Below are positions 1-12,900 of a DNA stretch of 47,980 nt, piece after piece (the stretch's first letter is position 1; each line of letters opens with the position of its first letter). The DNA comes from Euprymna scolopes (Eukaryota > Mollusca > Cephalopoda > Sepiida > Sepiolidae), in assembly GCA_024364805.1 (NCBI GenBank), contig CM044496.1, positions 49,038,373-49,086,352 of the forward strand, in the 5' to 3' direction. Both the position numbers and the translations under genes were made by a program. A model generated the notes under the pieces. That model had not been told where the DNA came from, did not search any database, and saw only the letters and a list, made by a program, of their open reading frames with translations.

Positions 1-676
1 GAAAAAAAAAAAGGGACTTTCTAATTTCTATAATATAATTGAAAATAAATTAAATACAGTGGACAATTTAATAGAATAATTTAGTTAAAACAGTAACCAA
101 AGGTTAATTTACAAAAAAAAACTTTATTGTTGCTTATTTTTAATTACAGAAAAATGTTCCAGACAAGTTTTTATTTATTCGTGGTGACTTGATTGTTTAA
201 TATATTTTTTAGTATTTTTTTTTTTAATTAAAAACTTCACGAAATCCCAACAAAATTTTTTTCAACCAAATGTGGATAATTTTTTAATACAAACGAATTT
301 CCAAGAATATACATTTATTTTTGCTTGATGATAAACATGCCACCCCTCCACACAACTGCATATATTAATTTCTAAATTAAGAATGTAATTTAAACATTTT
401 TACAAACAAAATTAAAATTTTAATTGTGATTTGTTAATATTATAATTTCTGTTTTTAAATAATTTATACAATACAAATCAGTTAAAAAAAAAAAAGAAGC
501 TTTATGAAATCAAAAATAAAAAGGAATAACTTATTTAAAAGTTGTATTTTATTATAACTTCCTTTATAAACAATTTAGCTGGAAAAAATAAAAACAATAA
601 AAACAATTGGATTCATTTTTGTTTTAATCAAGCCAAAGGACTTTGGAATTACCCCCCCCCCCTATCCTTGAACTGC
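1..676 (-). other. GHITM 3' UTR and downstream sequence
   Basis: Very AT-rich sequence after the stop codon, with short poly(C) on the plus strand at 653-662. The first AATAAA on the minus strand after the stop is at 553-548; several later A/T-rich hexamers make the true cleavage site uncertain. No other gene is visible. Confidence 0.5.
548..553 (-). terminator. GHITM: candidate polyadenylation signal AATAAA for GHITM
   Basis: A canonical hexamer 124 nt after the stop. In sequence this AT-rich such hexamers are frequent, so position after the stop is the only support. Confidence 0.3.
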
Positions 677-761
677 TTATCGTCGTCGGGAGCTCCCACC
701 AGAGAGGATGGTTGCTATGCGGATGAAGATGTTAATTGTGTCCATGTAGATTCCAATTGAA
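677..761 (-). CDS. GHITM: GHITM coding exon 7 (C terminus and stop)
   Basis: Acceptor CAG at 764-762. Encodes Asn313 (last base) to Arg340 and TAA at 679-677. The peptide SIGIYMDTINIFIRIATIL ends in a basic tail SSRRR, parallel to the basic tail of the human protein. The plus-strand open frame in the same place is a shadow of this exon. Confidence 0.93.
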
Positions 762-872
762 CTGAGGAAGAAGCAAAAACAAGCATTAAGAAAAGTTGAA
801 AAGTTCAATAATAACAGAATTCATGCTCTGTTAGTAAACAACTATTAATTTTAATTTTCATTAAAAGAAAAG

Positions 873-921
<49 letters not shown>

Positions 922-3900
922 TCACAGATTTATGCAAAGTATTAATGTTTTAATTTGTACACAAGTAAACAAAAAAAAAAAATTTTTTTTAAATTATGTG
1001 GTGATGTACATAAAAAACATTCTTTTAAATAATATTCCAATTTCTGATTTACAAAGGAAAACTATCAAAGGAATGTTAAATTCGCAAGCGGTCCCCAGTC
1101 GCATGTAAAAAATATTAAATTATTATCGATGTGGAATAAGATGTTTTTCCGGACCCTGGTTACAGGGTTATTTATAATGTTTTGTGTATAATATACTGTA
1201 TTGTATTGTATTTTGTTATTAATTTTTAATGGCGTAACTCTACTGTAGTTGGTAGTTAATCAGCTATTCCTATTAAACATACCAAATGGTCAAATGTTGA
1301 CATTAAAAATAGAATTACTTGAAAATATTTATTTTTAAAAATTGTGCATTTTAAATCACATTTTTAGTAGAAATTTATATTTTGGCTCTTTTTCAGTGAA
1401 ACAAACTTAAGATTTTTCTTGTATTTGAGATATATATTGGTTGAAAAAAAATTTTTTTTTTTTTTTTTTAGAAAGATGTAAAAATATTTTACTTATTACA
1501 TCCGTTTTAATAGAAAATTTATTAAAATCAACAAAGAAACAAATGCTAAAAAATAATGTAGTTCAAGTTATTCTTAAAAATGTGGCATAATGCATATTTT
1601 TGTTGATTATCTTGTGCGGCTGAAACAAGAGTTTAAGGGGGAGTTGGAGGCAAAACAGTTCAGCCTTCTTAATTGCTGTATAAGTGACATCCTGATTGTT
1701 GGATAGCGAGGGAAATTTCTGATTGTCCTTTACTACAATATTATAAATTTTCCAATGTGCTTTCTGGTTATTTTGGCATGCCTTCGATACAATTGAAATC
1801 TTGTGGGGCTAGCAACTCAAAGCTGAAGTTATGGAGGCGGCTTTTTTGTTTTTTTTATCTATAAATTGTTGCACTGAAAGATTAAAGAAATAGCTTTTCT
1901 TGGAGAAAAAAAAAAAAATTGTTATGAATTCAAGTCATTAGATTAAACTAAATTTACAGCTTTTTTTATTCAGGTTCTTTTGTCACAATTCAATTATTTT
2001 GTTTTAACTGTTGCAGGTTTTCTCATCTTAATTCCCAAATCGACTTCTGACTTACAGTATAAAGACAAAAAAATATTGAATTTCAAGTAAAATAAATGGT
2101 ACCTATGTAATCAAATATCCAAATATTATGAAAAATGATAACGAAGAAACATAATTATTTATGAAAAACAGTTTCGAATAAAAGTTATGATTTGTTCGCC
2201 ATGTTGATGTTATTGCATCATGTAACATGAATTTCTGATAGAAATTCAAAACTTATGACATTTCTGACAGGGGAGGTAGATATTTTCTTTTGATTTATAT
2301 CGTGAAGTGTAATTTTACAGAATTCTTTTTTCATGAATAATTGTTTTTCTTAATATTTGGATATTTTACTATTTGATAACTGACAATGACATATGTGCCA
2401 TTTGTTTTGAAATTTAATATTTTTTTGTCTTTACTCCAAAGCACCACCAAATTTTTTTTGTCACTGTTTATTTGATTTGCATTTTTTCATACTTTGTTCT
2501 AATCACACTTATTTGTTATATTTAACCTTTTGACCTTGCCAGACAAGCCACTGACCTATAAATACTTGAATACGTCTAAGAACATTTGGATGCAAAATAA
2601 CACTTGCTGAAATATCTAAATTTCAATTGTACAACATAAAGTTCAATTTTTAGAGCTTTTTAAAACGAAAATTATCATCGTTCAGAATTCCTCCTATATT
2701 AAAAAACAAAAATAAATAAAAATCTGCCATGACAAAACGAAAATATCACACCACAAAAATCAAGAAAATTGATCATTTTTTTTTATAAAGGAAATCATTT
2801 ATAAGCGATTAATAATAATTTGTAGGCATTGCAACAAATTTAGTAGCAATTATTGTAGAGTTATCTCCCTTACCTTTGAAATTTTTATTTTTTCAAAATC
2901 ATGAGCAAGACAATTCACTCCTTGGATGTTAATCAACTACTTGATCAATTTACGTGATTTCTGGAATACAATTTCAAATGGAAAAAAAAAAAAAATAAAT
3001 AAATAAATAAAATCTGCGATGCTTATCTACTCACTTGTTGATTGGATCGTATGGTCGTGCAGCATAGACGGGATGGTGTTCTGCATTCCTAATAATCTTC
3101 TGAGTGTCATACAATAAGAACATGGAAAAGAGCACGAGGCCGCCATAGATACTGATAGAGTACAAGCCAGCTCCAAGGGCAGATGTAGGTGGGAAGAACA
3201 TTCCACCTGAAATAAAATGGTAAGTCATCATCACGTGAAAAATTCAAATTTTTGAAATGCATTATGATGCACAAGGTGTTCCTTAATACATTTAGTCTCT
3301 GACTGTGGGGGTGGGGGAGAACAGTGTTTTGACATTCTGTTATTCTATATCCATCAGTGGCTGTGACTAACAGTGGAATTAAATCTATAAGAAATTTATT
3401 TTTTTCAATTTTACTTTTTACCATTATAATTTTGCTATTTAAGAATATTGTGGTAGTTTATAAAGTTGCAATATTTATCTTTAGTGTATAAACTTTTTTA
3501 TGAAATATTAAGATTTAAGAAATTTGTCATGAAAAACAAAACAAAAAAACTGCAATTTTAGTTGAACTGAAATGCCACAATATGTCGAAACAATGACTTG
3601 TTGGTTGTCCATTGGATCTGATAATGTTCTGGGTGTTTCTTTTTGTTTTTTTTTAACAAAAGAGTCACCACTTATCAAGGCCTGGAGGCCTTGAAAGGAT
3701 AAGGGTTAATGAGCGTACAGTCAATGGGACAATATCGTAGTAATCATTAGTAGTGGAAATTTGGTAAATTGGATTATTTAAGGGGACAGCTCAAGAATGT
3801 TTACATTGGACTTAAAGACGACCAAATTGTAGTCAGCAGGAAAGCAGGCAAACGGAAAAGATTTCCACAGGCGTGCAATTCTAAGAAAGAAGCTTTGTTC

Positions 3901-6900
3901 ATGGAATTTACATTCAGACACAGATAAAGAGTGGGAGAAATTATTGATAGTAGTTTCAGCTAGAGTGTTTTTGTGAAAGTTTGGAGAGGTAGGACCATAG
4001 ATTGGGACTCAGACGAGCACATGTCATGAAAATAACAAAGAGACAGGCTTGCCATGTCTCTTCTGTGGGAAAGAGGTTGCAGGGAAGAGAAAAGCCACTA
4101 GGCTATGAAGTCTATTTTGAACTCTGTCAAGGCAGCATCTTATTTATAGATATGGAGGTGGCTCCGTGGCCCCTAGCCTAGAGGCACAGTGGGGACATCG
4201 AAAGTCTGTTGTGATCATTGCTGAAGCTGCTCTATGGTGCCTCTCTCTCTCTCTCGCAGCAGGGAGTTGCTGGTATCGAGCGGTTTCAAAATTGGCAGCT
4301 GTCTTCAAGTCCAATGTAAACAAGTTCTTGATGAGCCGTTCCACTTAAGTTAACAAATTTACCGAATTCCCATTACTAAAGATTACTATATTGTCCAATT
4401 GACTACTGTACACTCTTTAACCCTTACCCTTGAGTGGCCTCTGGCCTTGATAAGTGGTGACGCCTATGTAAAAAAAAGAAAAGAAAAGAAAAGAAGCCCT
4501 ATGAACTGAGCCTCAATTTTAGTCTGTCCATAACAACCCTCCAGGTTTTTCAGTTTGATGTGGCACCACTGGAGATTGGCTTTAACCGTGTCCTTATACT
4601 GCAGTTTTGGTTGACCTTAGTTTCTTTTGCAAGCCTGGAGCTCCCATACATCAAGCATCTCGGCATCTGACACTCCTTTATTCAAATCACATGTCCAAAT
4701 CATGGAAATTGGACCTTGATGATGGTGGCCTCTATACTGGTGGATTTTACTTGGTCGAGTACCTCCAGATTGGTGATGCGGTCCTGCCACCCAATTCCCA
4801 TGATGGAGCGGAGAGCTTGCATGTGGAAAAATTAGTTTCTTGACATGCCTGTGCTGGTGTCCATGTCTCGCAACCATAGGGGAGGGAAGAACCATGGCAT
4901 TGCAGACCTTCAGCTTTGTAGATGGTGCTCCACAGATATTTGAAATGTTCCATATTGGCAAGTGGTGTGTCGTCAATGATGATAGCAGAGGAAGGGGAGT
5001 GGGAGTATGGTACTGGTTAGTGGAACACCTGTCTTTCCAAGACTGATCGTCAGGCTGAAGAGCTTAGATGCGTCAGAAAAGCAGTTCAGCATCCGCTGCA
5101 GGCCTTGTTCTGTGTGGGCCACTAGTGCACATTCGTCAGCAAAGAGAACCTCTGGAAGAAGAGTTTGCAAGCTCCTCGTCTTTGCCGTTAGTCAATGCAG
5201 GTAACGAATGTAGACCCCCCCCTTCTCCAGATCTTGGACAGCATACAGTTGAAAAAGACAGAAGATTAGAGTTAGTATGCAGATCTCAAAAGCATATGTC
5301 ACATTGCCATTGAAGACAACCTGGCCAGTCATGTCATTATGACAGAACCTCATCATCGACACAAACTGATGCGCTCAAGGACTGTCCAAAGTGCCTCCCT
5401 GCTGACAGCGTCGAAAGCTTTGGTCAGGTCAATATATACCGACTAGAGAAGTTTGTTCTGTTCAATGCATTTCTCTTGAAGTTGTCTCACGGCGAATATC
5501 ATCTACAATGTTTCTGCCAGGCCTGAAGTCGCACTGTGCCTCAGGAAGCACTGTTTAGTATATATAACCAGCACAAAGATCTTTCCGGCAAGTGAGAGGA
5601 GGGAAATGCCTCTGTAGTTCCCACAGTCTGACTTACTTCCCTTGTTCTTGTAGAGGGAGACGATCAGGGCATTATGGAAATCGTCTGGCATCATCTCCTC
5701 CTTCCAGACTGCAAGTAAGACATCATGGAAGGCACCAAGGGCATTGGGGTCTACTGCCTTGTAGATCCCAGCAGGGATGCCATCCTTTCCTGATACTCTA
5801 CTGAAGATTATCTAATGACCTTGATCTCCTCGATGGTAGGTTTTGAGAGAGAATCTTGTATGGGCTGTTGAGGGGGGGGGGGGTTCAGGGCATCTGTCAA
5901 CTGAAGGGTTGATTCAACAGTGCTCCTGTCAGCACTTGCTGAGACCCCCTTGGTCCTTGATAAGTGTCTTCCCATCTGACGATAGTAGTGAGGCACTGCC
6001 AGAGATAGAGGGTTTGAGAACAGTTTTCAGTGAGCTGGAAAATTTCTTGGCGTGGAGAGTGTCAGTGTAGTGTTGGACTTCAGCTGCTTTGTCCCGACAC
6101 CACTGGTCCTGCATTGCTCGGAGATCAGTTTAGACTTTGGCCTGGAGGACCTTCAACTTCTCGCGCTTGGGGACGAAGGATGGGTCATTCAGCCACTATG
6201 TAAGACTTGATCCTTACATGCATTGCTTCATTGATTTTTTCATCACATATGTATTATTCAATTAGCAATCTACAGACACTAATCGAAGACTGGATGAATC
6301 ACAACATTTCAGGTTAACCAAGAGAGATTTATCACTGGATAAAGACATTTCAAATACACCATTAACACGCACATACACTGATAGAATACCTGTCCCAAGA
6401 TAGCTAAGCATTAGTTTAAAATTGTTACATTTTTGTCTTTGATTTGGGAGGTAATGGTATGGCTTCAGTGGCAACTCCCTTAAATGGTAAAGTTTCTAAG
6501 AAAACACAAATTAAAAATTGTCATAACATGTTCAACTCTAATCGTGGACACGAATCGCATGTTTGCCAGAAGTATTGTCATGATAAGAACTAAATGATAC
6601 AAGTTTCTTTTTTATTCCAGTGGATTAAAAGTTGGATTTGCAGACGGCTGTTAAACCATCATCATACAAAGATATGATTTATACATGAGGATGAATACTT
6701 AAATTTGGATTTTAGTTCGTTTTCATGAAATTTGTTTTGAAATTGTACAAAAGTAAAAATGAAAACAAAAAGATTTACAAAATCAAGTAAAAAAGAACAA
6801 AAATTGAACTTTTGCTCTGTTGTGTGCGTTTTTTTTTGTTTTTAACTAAAGCATAAATGATCTTATTTGAGTTACCTCCCTTAAAAATCAACTTTAAATG

Positions 6901-9900
6901 AAACAAACATTTGACACATTTTGTTCATTTTATATGTCCATATGCTAACATTTTTTTTTAATTATTATTAATAAATAAAACACATCCTGTTCCCATTGTA
7001 TTGGTAAGTGACATCCACCTTGTTCAGTGACTAATATTTATCTCTCTAAATCGTGCATTTATCTTCTGGTTTCTCATCAAACAAGATATATAGAGAAACA
7101 TTGATTTTTTTTAAATCTTCACGATTTTCACCTTTAATCTGGAGAGAATCAGTTGAAATCCTAACTAATCATATTCAATAACAATTTTTAATAACATGAA
7201 TAGATTAGCAAAATAATTCATCTGAAGCAAAAAATGAGATCTGATCTGGCATGGTCTTTTTCCTTTTTTTCAAGAGAGGTGATGTTAGATCAACACTGCT
7301 GAGGTGCCATGATATGAAATACCGTTTTATTTTTAAATCCCTGAAAGTTTTTCATGGGAAACAATTCATGATCCCTAAAATATTAAGATGTAAATTCTTG
7401 GAAGCAAACTAATGCAGTGATTTTAAGAGATTACAAGCAAAACAAAGTTCTTTGGAATAAGTTTTTTTTTTTATCTACATTCAAAGAATACGTCATTTGC
7501 ATATTACATTAAAGAAAATCTATTTCGATAATTGACCTAATTTCTGGTAATAAAATCGTCTTAATTAGAAATATCATTTAAAGTTGATTTATTTTTAATC
7601 ATTATCAGGCTACACCAGTTGTCTTTAAAAACGGACGTCTAAGACGTGAGAGTTATTTCCTCTTTAAACTATTTCTCTATTTACTTTTCATAGACAAAAA
7701 TCGAGTTATTTTATGCTTCCATTAATCCAACATATGATCCATTCTCCTTTTCATCTGCCCACTAATATGTTTCAACCTGACAATGCTGGGTATATACAGA
7801 TAGTATAGTTTTAAAGGTTGAAAAACATCCAAAACTTTATAAACAGGCAATAATTGACAGCGCTAAATTTAGTCTTTATAGATTCTAATAAGAATTTGCT
7901 GACAATTTACAACAAAAGAAAATGTGTAAAAGACTTACCAATAGAGGAAACAAATACAACGCCAAGACCAGCTGCTAATGGACCTCCCATGTTCAAGAAT
8001 TTCTCACTGGGTGCACACATTGCTAGAGTAGAAAGACCTGAAAAAAGAATTTTACATAAATTTAAGAACTTTAACAATATTCAACAGAGGTGATTGCTTC
8101 AGTACAACACTGGTATTAACACATTAACACCTGATGGTGAGATTGAGCCATTTTGTCCCAGAGCAGGCATACTCCAAGATGACACATTTGCCCCTTTCCT
8201 CTTTATTCTTGTAGTGAACTACTACATACTGCACATATATGTAGACATGAACCACACAAAGAGGTATCAAAAACCTTGACAAAGTTTGTGCCATCCAGCT
8301 GTCCACCTAATCTACACTGATTTTGCTGATGACATTGAATTAATTAACCGGTCCCTTGCAAATACCCAGTCTCTTCTACAATCTCTGGATTAGCTTGTAT
8401 CTCAAGGAGACAAAAAAATCTGAATACAGGGTGGAAGGATAAAATTGTTGCCTTAGAAAAGACGACATGATTCCATTTCAATTTGATGAAAGTGTTTTCA
8501 TTTTTTGTTGTAGACCATCTACTAATTGGCCAGATGTGTACAAATTCCAAGTATGACAGGAGTCTTCTATCATGTCTGAAAGTCACAATGTTTAACGAGT
8601 GAGATTGGAGATGTGCCACTATACAACTCATGCTCTCTACCGATCCAAGTTATGACAACAGGACGATTACCAGCATCCGCAAAATACAAATTGGGACGGT
8701 TCAACGCTTGCGGGCACAGTTCAATGAAGTTTCTGGCCATAGTTATGGTCCTTGGTGTGGTTTCAAGTGAGGGCCACATCATGCCACCTCACATCTCCAG
8801 TCAGCTTGAAAGTCAATAGCAAAGTGTACCTGGATGTGCTGAAGAGTATGATGATCCCTAGTGCAATCAGGTGGTCGCTGGCAAACCCTAGATGTCGCAG
8901 TAAGACTGTGCTGGACCACAAATCTAAAGACCCAGGCTTGGCTTCAGAAGGAGTGCTACAACTTTGTGCCCTTCTTTCACTCTCCTCCCCTGACCTGAAC
9001 CCACTGGACTACTTCATTTAGTCATACGTTGAGAACATCATCAACATAACCTCCCACACTACAAAAGCCAGATCACAGTATCAAAATATTAAATTAAATG
9101 CCACTAAAACATCCTTCATTGCATCCTCATTCAAAGATTTCAACATCAGAAAATGACATGTTCTGCTTCTAATGATTTGAGCAAGATATGCAAATTAATA
9201 CAAAATAACCTGACTTCATAAATTGATAAAAAGTTCATTATTGGATTTTAATTATAAGGTGAAGCTCCAAGATTCAAACTCAAGAAAGATAACGTCAAAA
9301 ACATTTCCACATTAATATGGGAGGGGAGACAATCTTCAAACAGCATCCTAAATTAGTAATTGAGCACTGGACTTATACTAAGTAGATATTAATAAGTCCT
9401 CATACCTATTTTTTTATTTTTTATTTTTAAAATGGAAAGTAGATAATGCAGTGGATGTGTTATCCGCAGCTCCAGTAACTCTTGCTTCTCCTTTTTTGTC
9501 CCCCAGTCCTCATTCAAATGAGTGATTTTTCTGACAAAGGATGAAGAAAAAGCTGCTTTCCAGGTTGGTAGTACTTTGAGATGTTGTAAATTTTTCTGTT
9601 TCTATGTCTATCTTTGTGGCTATGTCACTAGTAAGGGTGGTGGAGGTAAACTTTTCGTCTGGGCCGACGTTATCCGCCTGATAGTCAGGGACGTGAACCT
9701 TGGATTAACCACTAAGGAGGCTGTCATATCAGCAGGTGCAAAGTACTGGGGCTGCTGTATTGCCATTTAATGAATGGATTCTGGACCATGCAGTAGTCTC
9801 TGGTGGTGCCTCTCGATGTCATACTAGTGGGTAATTGTTTCGGCTTTACCTTATGTACTACAAAAAAAAAAAAAAAAAAGATTGCCATGGAATATGTGCT

Positions 9901-12900
9901 TACATTAAAGATGGCTTCCCGTGTGGCAGGAATATCTCTAGAGAAGACCCTAATTTACCTTATATGTGCTTCCGGGTTGCACTTGCTTACACCACTGCAT
10001 TTATATTTGCCCTCTATCGCCCCCACAACAGCGGAGTTACTATCTTTAAGAATATATCTGAGAAAATAGACCACATCCTGTCTGCACATCCCTCAGCTAA
10101 TATTGTCATTTGCAGTGACTTCAATGTCACTAACGTGGAATGGCTGACCCACTCAAATAAGACAGATGATGAAGGGAGGTTCTGTCATGATTTTGCCATT
10201 GCCTATGACCTCACTCAGATTGTTCGCGAACCCAGCCGTGTGCCCGATACTACCGGTCAGTATGCAAGCCTTCTAGACCTTTTTCTCACAACTTCCCCTG
10301 AGCTATGTTCATGTTCCGTTCTATCTCCTTTAGGATCCTCCGACCACTCCGTTGTATCAGTTAAGATAAAAATGAAATGTAATAAGTCCCCAGACGTACC
10401 TCTCCACCGTACTGTATACCGATACTCTACGGCAAACTTTTTGGCAAATAACAAATAGGATCCTGAACAGAAGCGTGCGTTCTATCCCAACTATTATCAA
10501 TGGACCAAATCATCTCGTCAGCATCAGACAAGGCCAAACTATTTGCCAAAGAACTTTGCAGCTAATTCCACCCTAATGACGAAGGCCATCAACTCCCCGT
10601 ATTTCCTCCTATAAAACACACAACACGCTAGGTAACATACAAATATCTATGCGTGAGGTCGCCAAGCTAATCAAGAACCTTGATTCCAGTAAAGCAACTG
10701 GCCCTGATGGCATTCCAATTAGTGTTAAAAAAGCTTCAACCAGAACTTTCTCCCATACTTAGAAAACTGTTTAAGAATTGCCTTAAGGAGAAGTGCTTTC
10801 CAACACCCTAGAAAAACCTCATCAGTATGTCCTGTATTTAAGAATTCAGGTGAGAAGTCATCTCCCTCTCAGTACAGACCAATAAGTCTCCTGTGTGTTA
10901 TGAGTAAGTTGCTGGAATCCATATTAAATAGAGAAGTAGTCAACCACCTCAGCAGAAATAACCTTCTTAGTGACACGCAATATGGTTTCCATTCTGCTAG
11001 ATCTACAGCAGATGTGCTAACGTTATATCTCATAGGATTAGTGAATCTCTCGACAAAGGCTTCCTTTCTAGGGCAATTGCTCTTGACATATCAAAGGCCT
11101 TTGGTAAGGTATTGCATAAAGGCCTAATTCACAAGATTTCCAGCTACGGTACAACTGGAAATGTTTTCTCAATTATTAAATCATTTCTCTCTGATAGACT
11201 CATAAGAGTAGTGGTTGATGACAAAAATCAGAGACCCGCAGTATTAATGCTGGAGTCCTTCAGGGGTCCATCCTGGGCCCAACTCTCTGATCTACAGCAA
11301 TGATCTCCTGAAACACAAATCATTCGTTTACATCTATGCTGATGACACGACCAACTACTGCAAATGACAAAGTTCCGATTCTCTCTCCTCTGATCTCAAG
11401 CGCGTGGTACAGTGGGGAAAGAGGTGGCTAGTTACCTTTAATGCATCTAAAACCAAGCTCCTATCTTTACATCAACGCTCTGATCCCCATCTGGCATCAA
11501 TTGAAATGGATGGCTTTCGTCTAGGGGAGGCCCCATGTTTTGACAAGCTTTTGGGCTTGACCTTTACTCCTAATCTGAAATGGAACACGTACATCAAGTC
11601 TGTTGCCAAGGTCGCTGGAAAGATGGTGGGATCCTTCTACCGCTTCAGAAGATATCTCACTACTGATGCAATTCTCTATATAAAAGCCAAGTACGTCCAA
11701 GGATGGAATACTGCTGCCACATCCGGGCAGGAGCTGCTAAAAAACAACCTATCCTGCCTTAAAATAGACCTTTTCTCTTCCCTGCAACCTCTCTCCCATA
11801 GAAGAGACGTGAGCCTATCTTTGTTTTGTCATTATTTCCATGGCAGGTGCTTGTCTGAGCTTCAATCTCTGGTCCCCCCTCGCCAATCTTTCACGATAAA
11901 CACCCATCTAGCTGAAAACACTGCCAAAAATTTTCCCCACTCTTTATCTGTGCCTAAATCAAAACATAGATTCCATGAACAAAGCTTCTTTCTTAGAACT
12001 GCACGCCTGAGAAACTCTACCACTTGCCTGTTTCCCTCCTGACTTCAAGATGGATGTCTTCAAGTCTAACATAAACAAATTCCTGATGATCCCCCCTCCC
12101 CCAAGTAATGATACTTTATCAAATCTCCAATACTAATGAATACTGCAACACTATCCCATTGATTACTGTACACAAAATAACCCTTATCCTCGAGTGGCTT
12201 CTGGGCCTTGATAAGTGGTGACCTTCATGTAAAAAAAATATATATATATAAAATAAAATAAAATAAAAAAAAATGGACATCACATCTCAGCAAAAACATC
12301 AAATTGAAAACATGACTAACTGATGCATGTACCCCCCCCCCTTTTTATGAGGGTACATAAATCTCATGGAAGACCCATCCGATCAAACAACAAATCGGCG
12401 AACTTTCTTTTACATCATCTATTGTTGAAGTAAGACATGTCCAGTTTATAGGCCATTGTTCTACAGCGGTAAATGAAGTTATTCCTTCCCTACTTCTGCG
12501 AAACCATATTACCCATTTCAGAAGTAGAATGTTCACATGCCCGGATGTTAATGTTGAGGTGAGGTCCGGAAGCAGTCATGCAAAACAGGGACATCTGGCA
12601 TGAGCGTGTGAACTCCATCTTGACTACGATTGAAAGATGCAACTTTCATCAAAAGATGAAAGTTGCATCAAAACTTTCATCAAAAGATGAAAGTTGCATC
12701 AAAAGAATTAAAGGAATAACTTTAGTAGCAAAAATTAATCAAACATTACTGATATCTTGATTGGATCACCTATCTAACCTCATCTAAAAACGATTTTATC
12801 AACAAAATAATTGAATTAAATGATTACCAAAGCAAAAAAAGTTATCTAACAGGAAATTGCAGAAAACACTCCAAAACAATGGTGATTTGATCTATATCTG

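Noticed and set aside
542-760. Plus-strand open frame of 72 codons
   Set aside because: Shadow of the last GHITM exon, which explains the sequence on the other strand.
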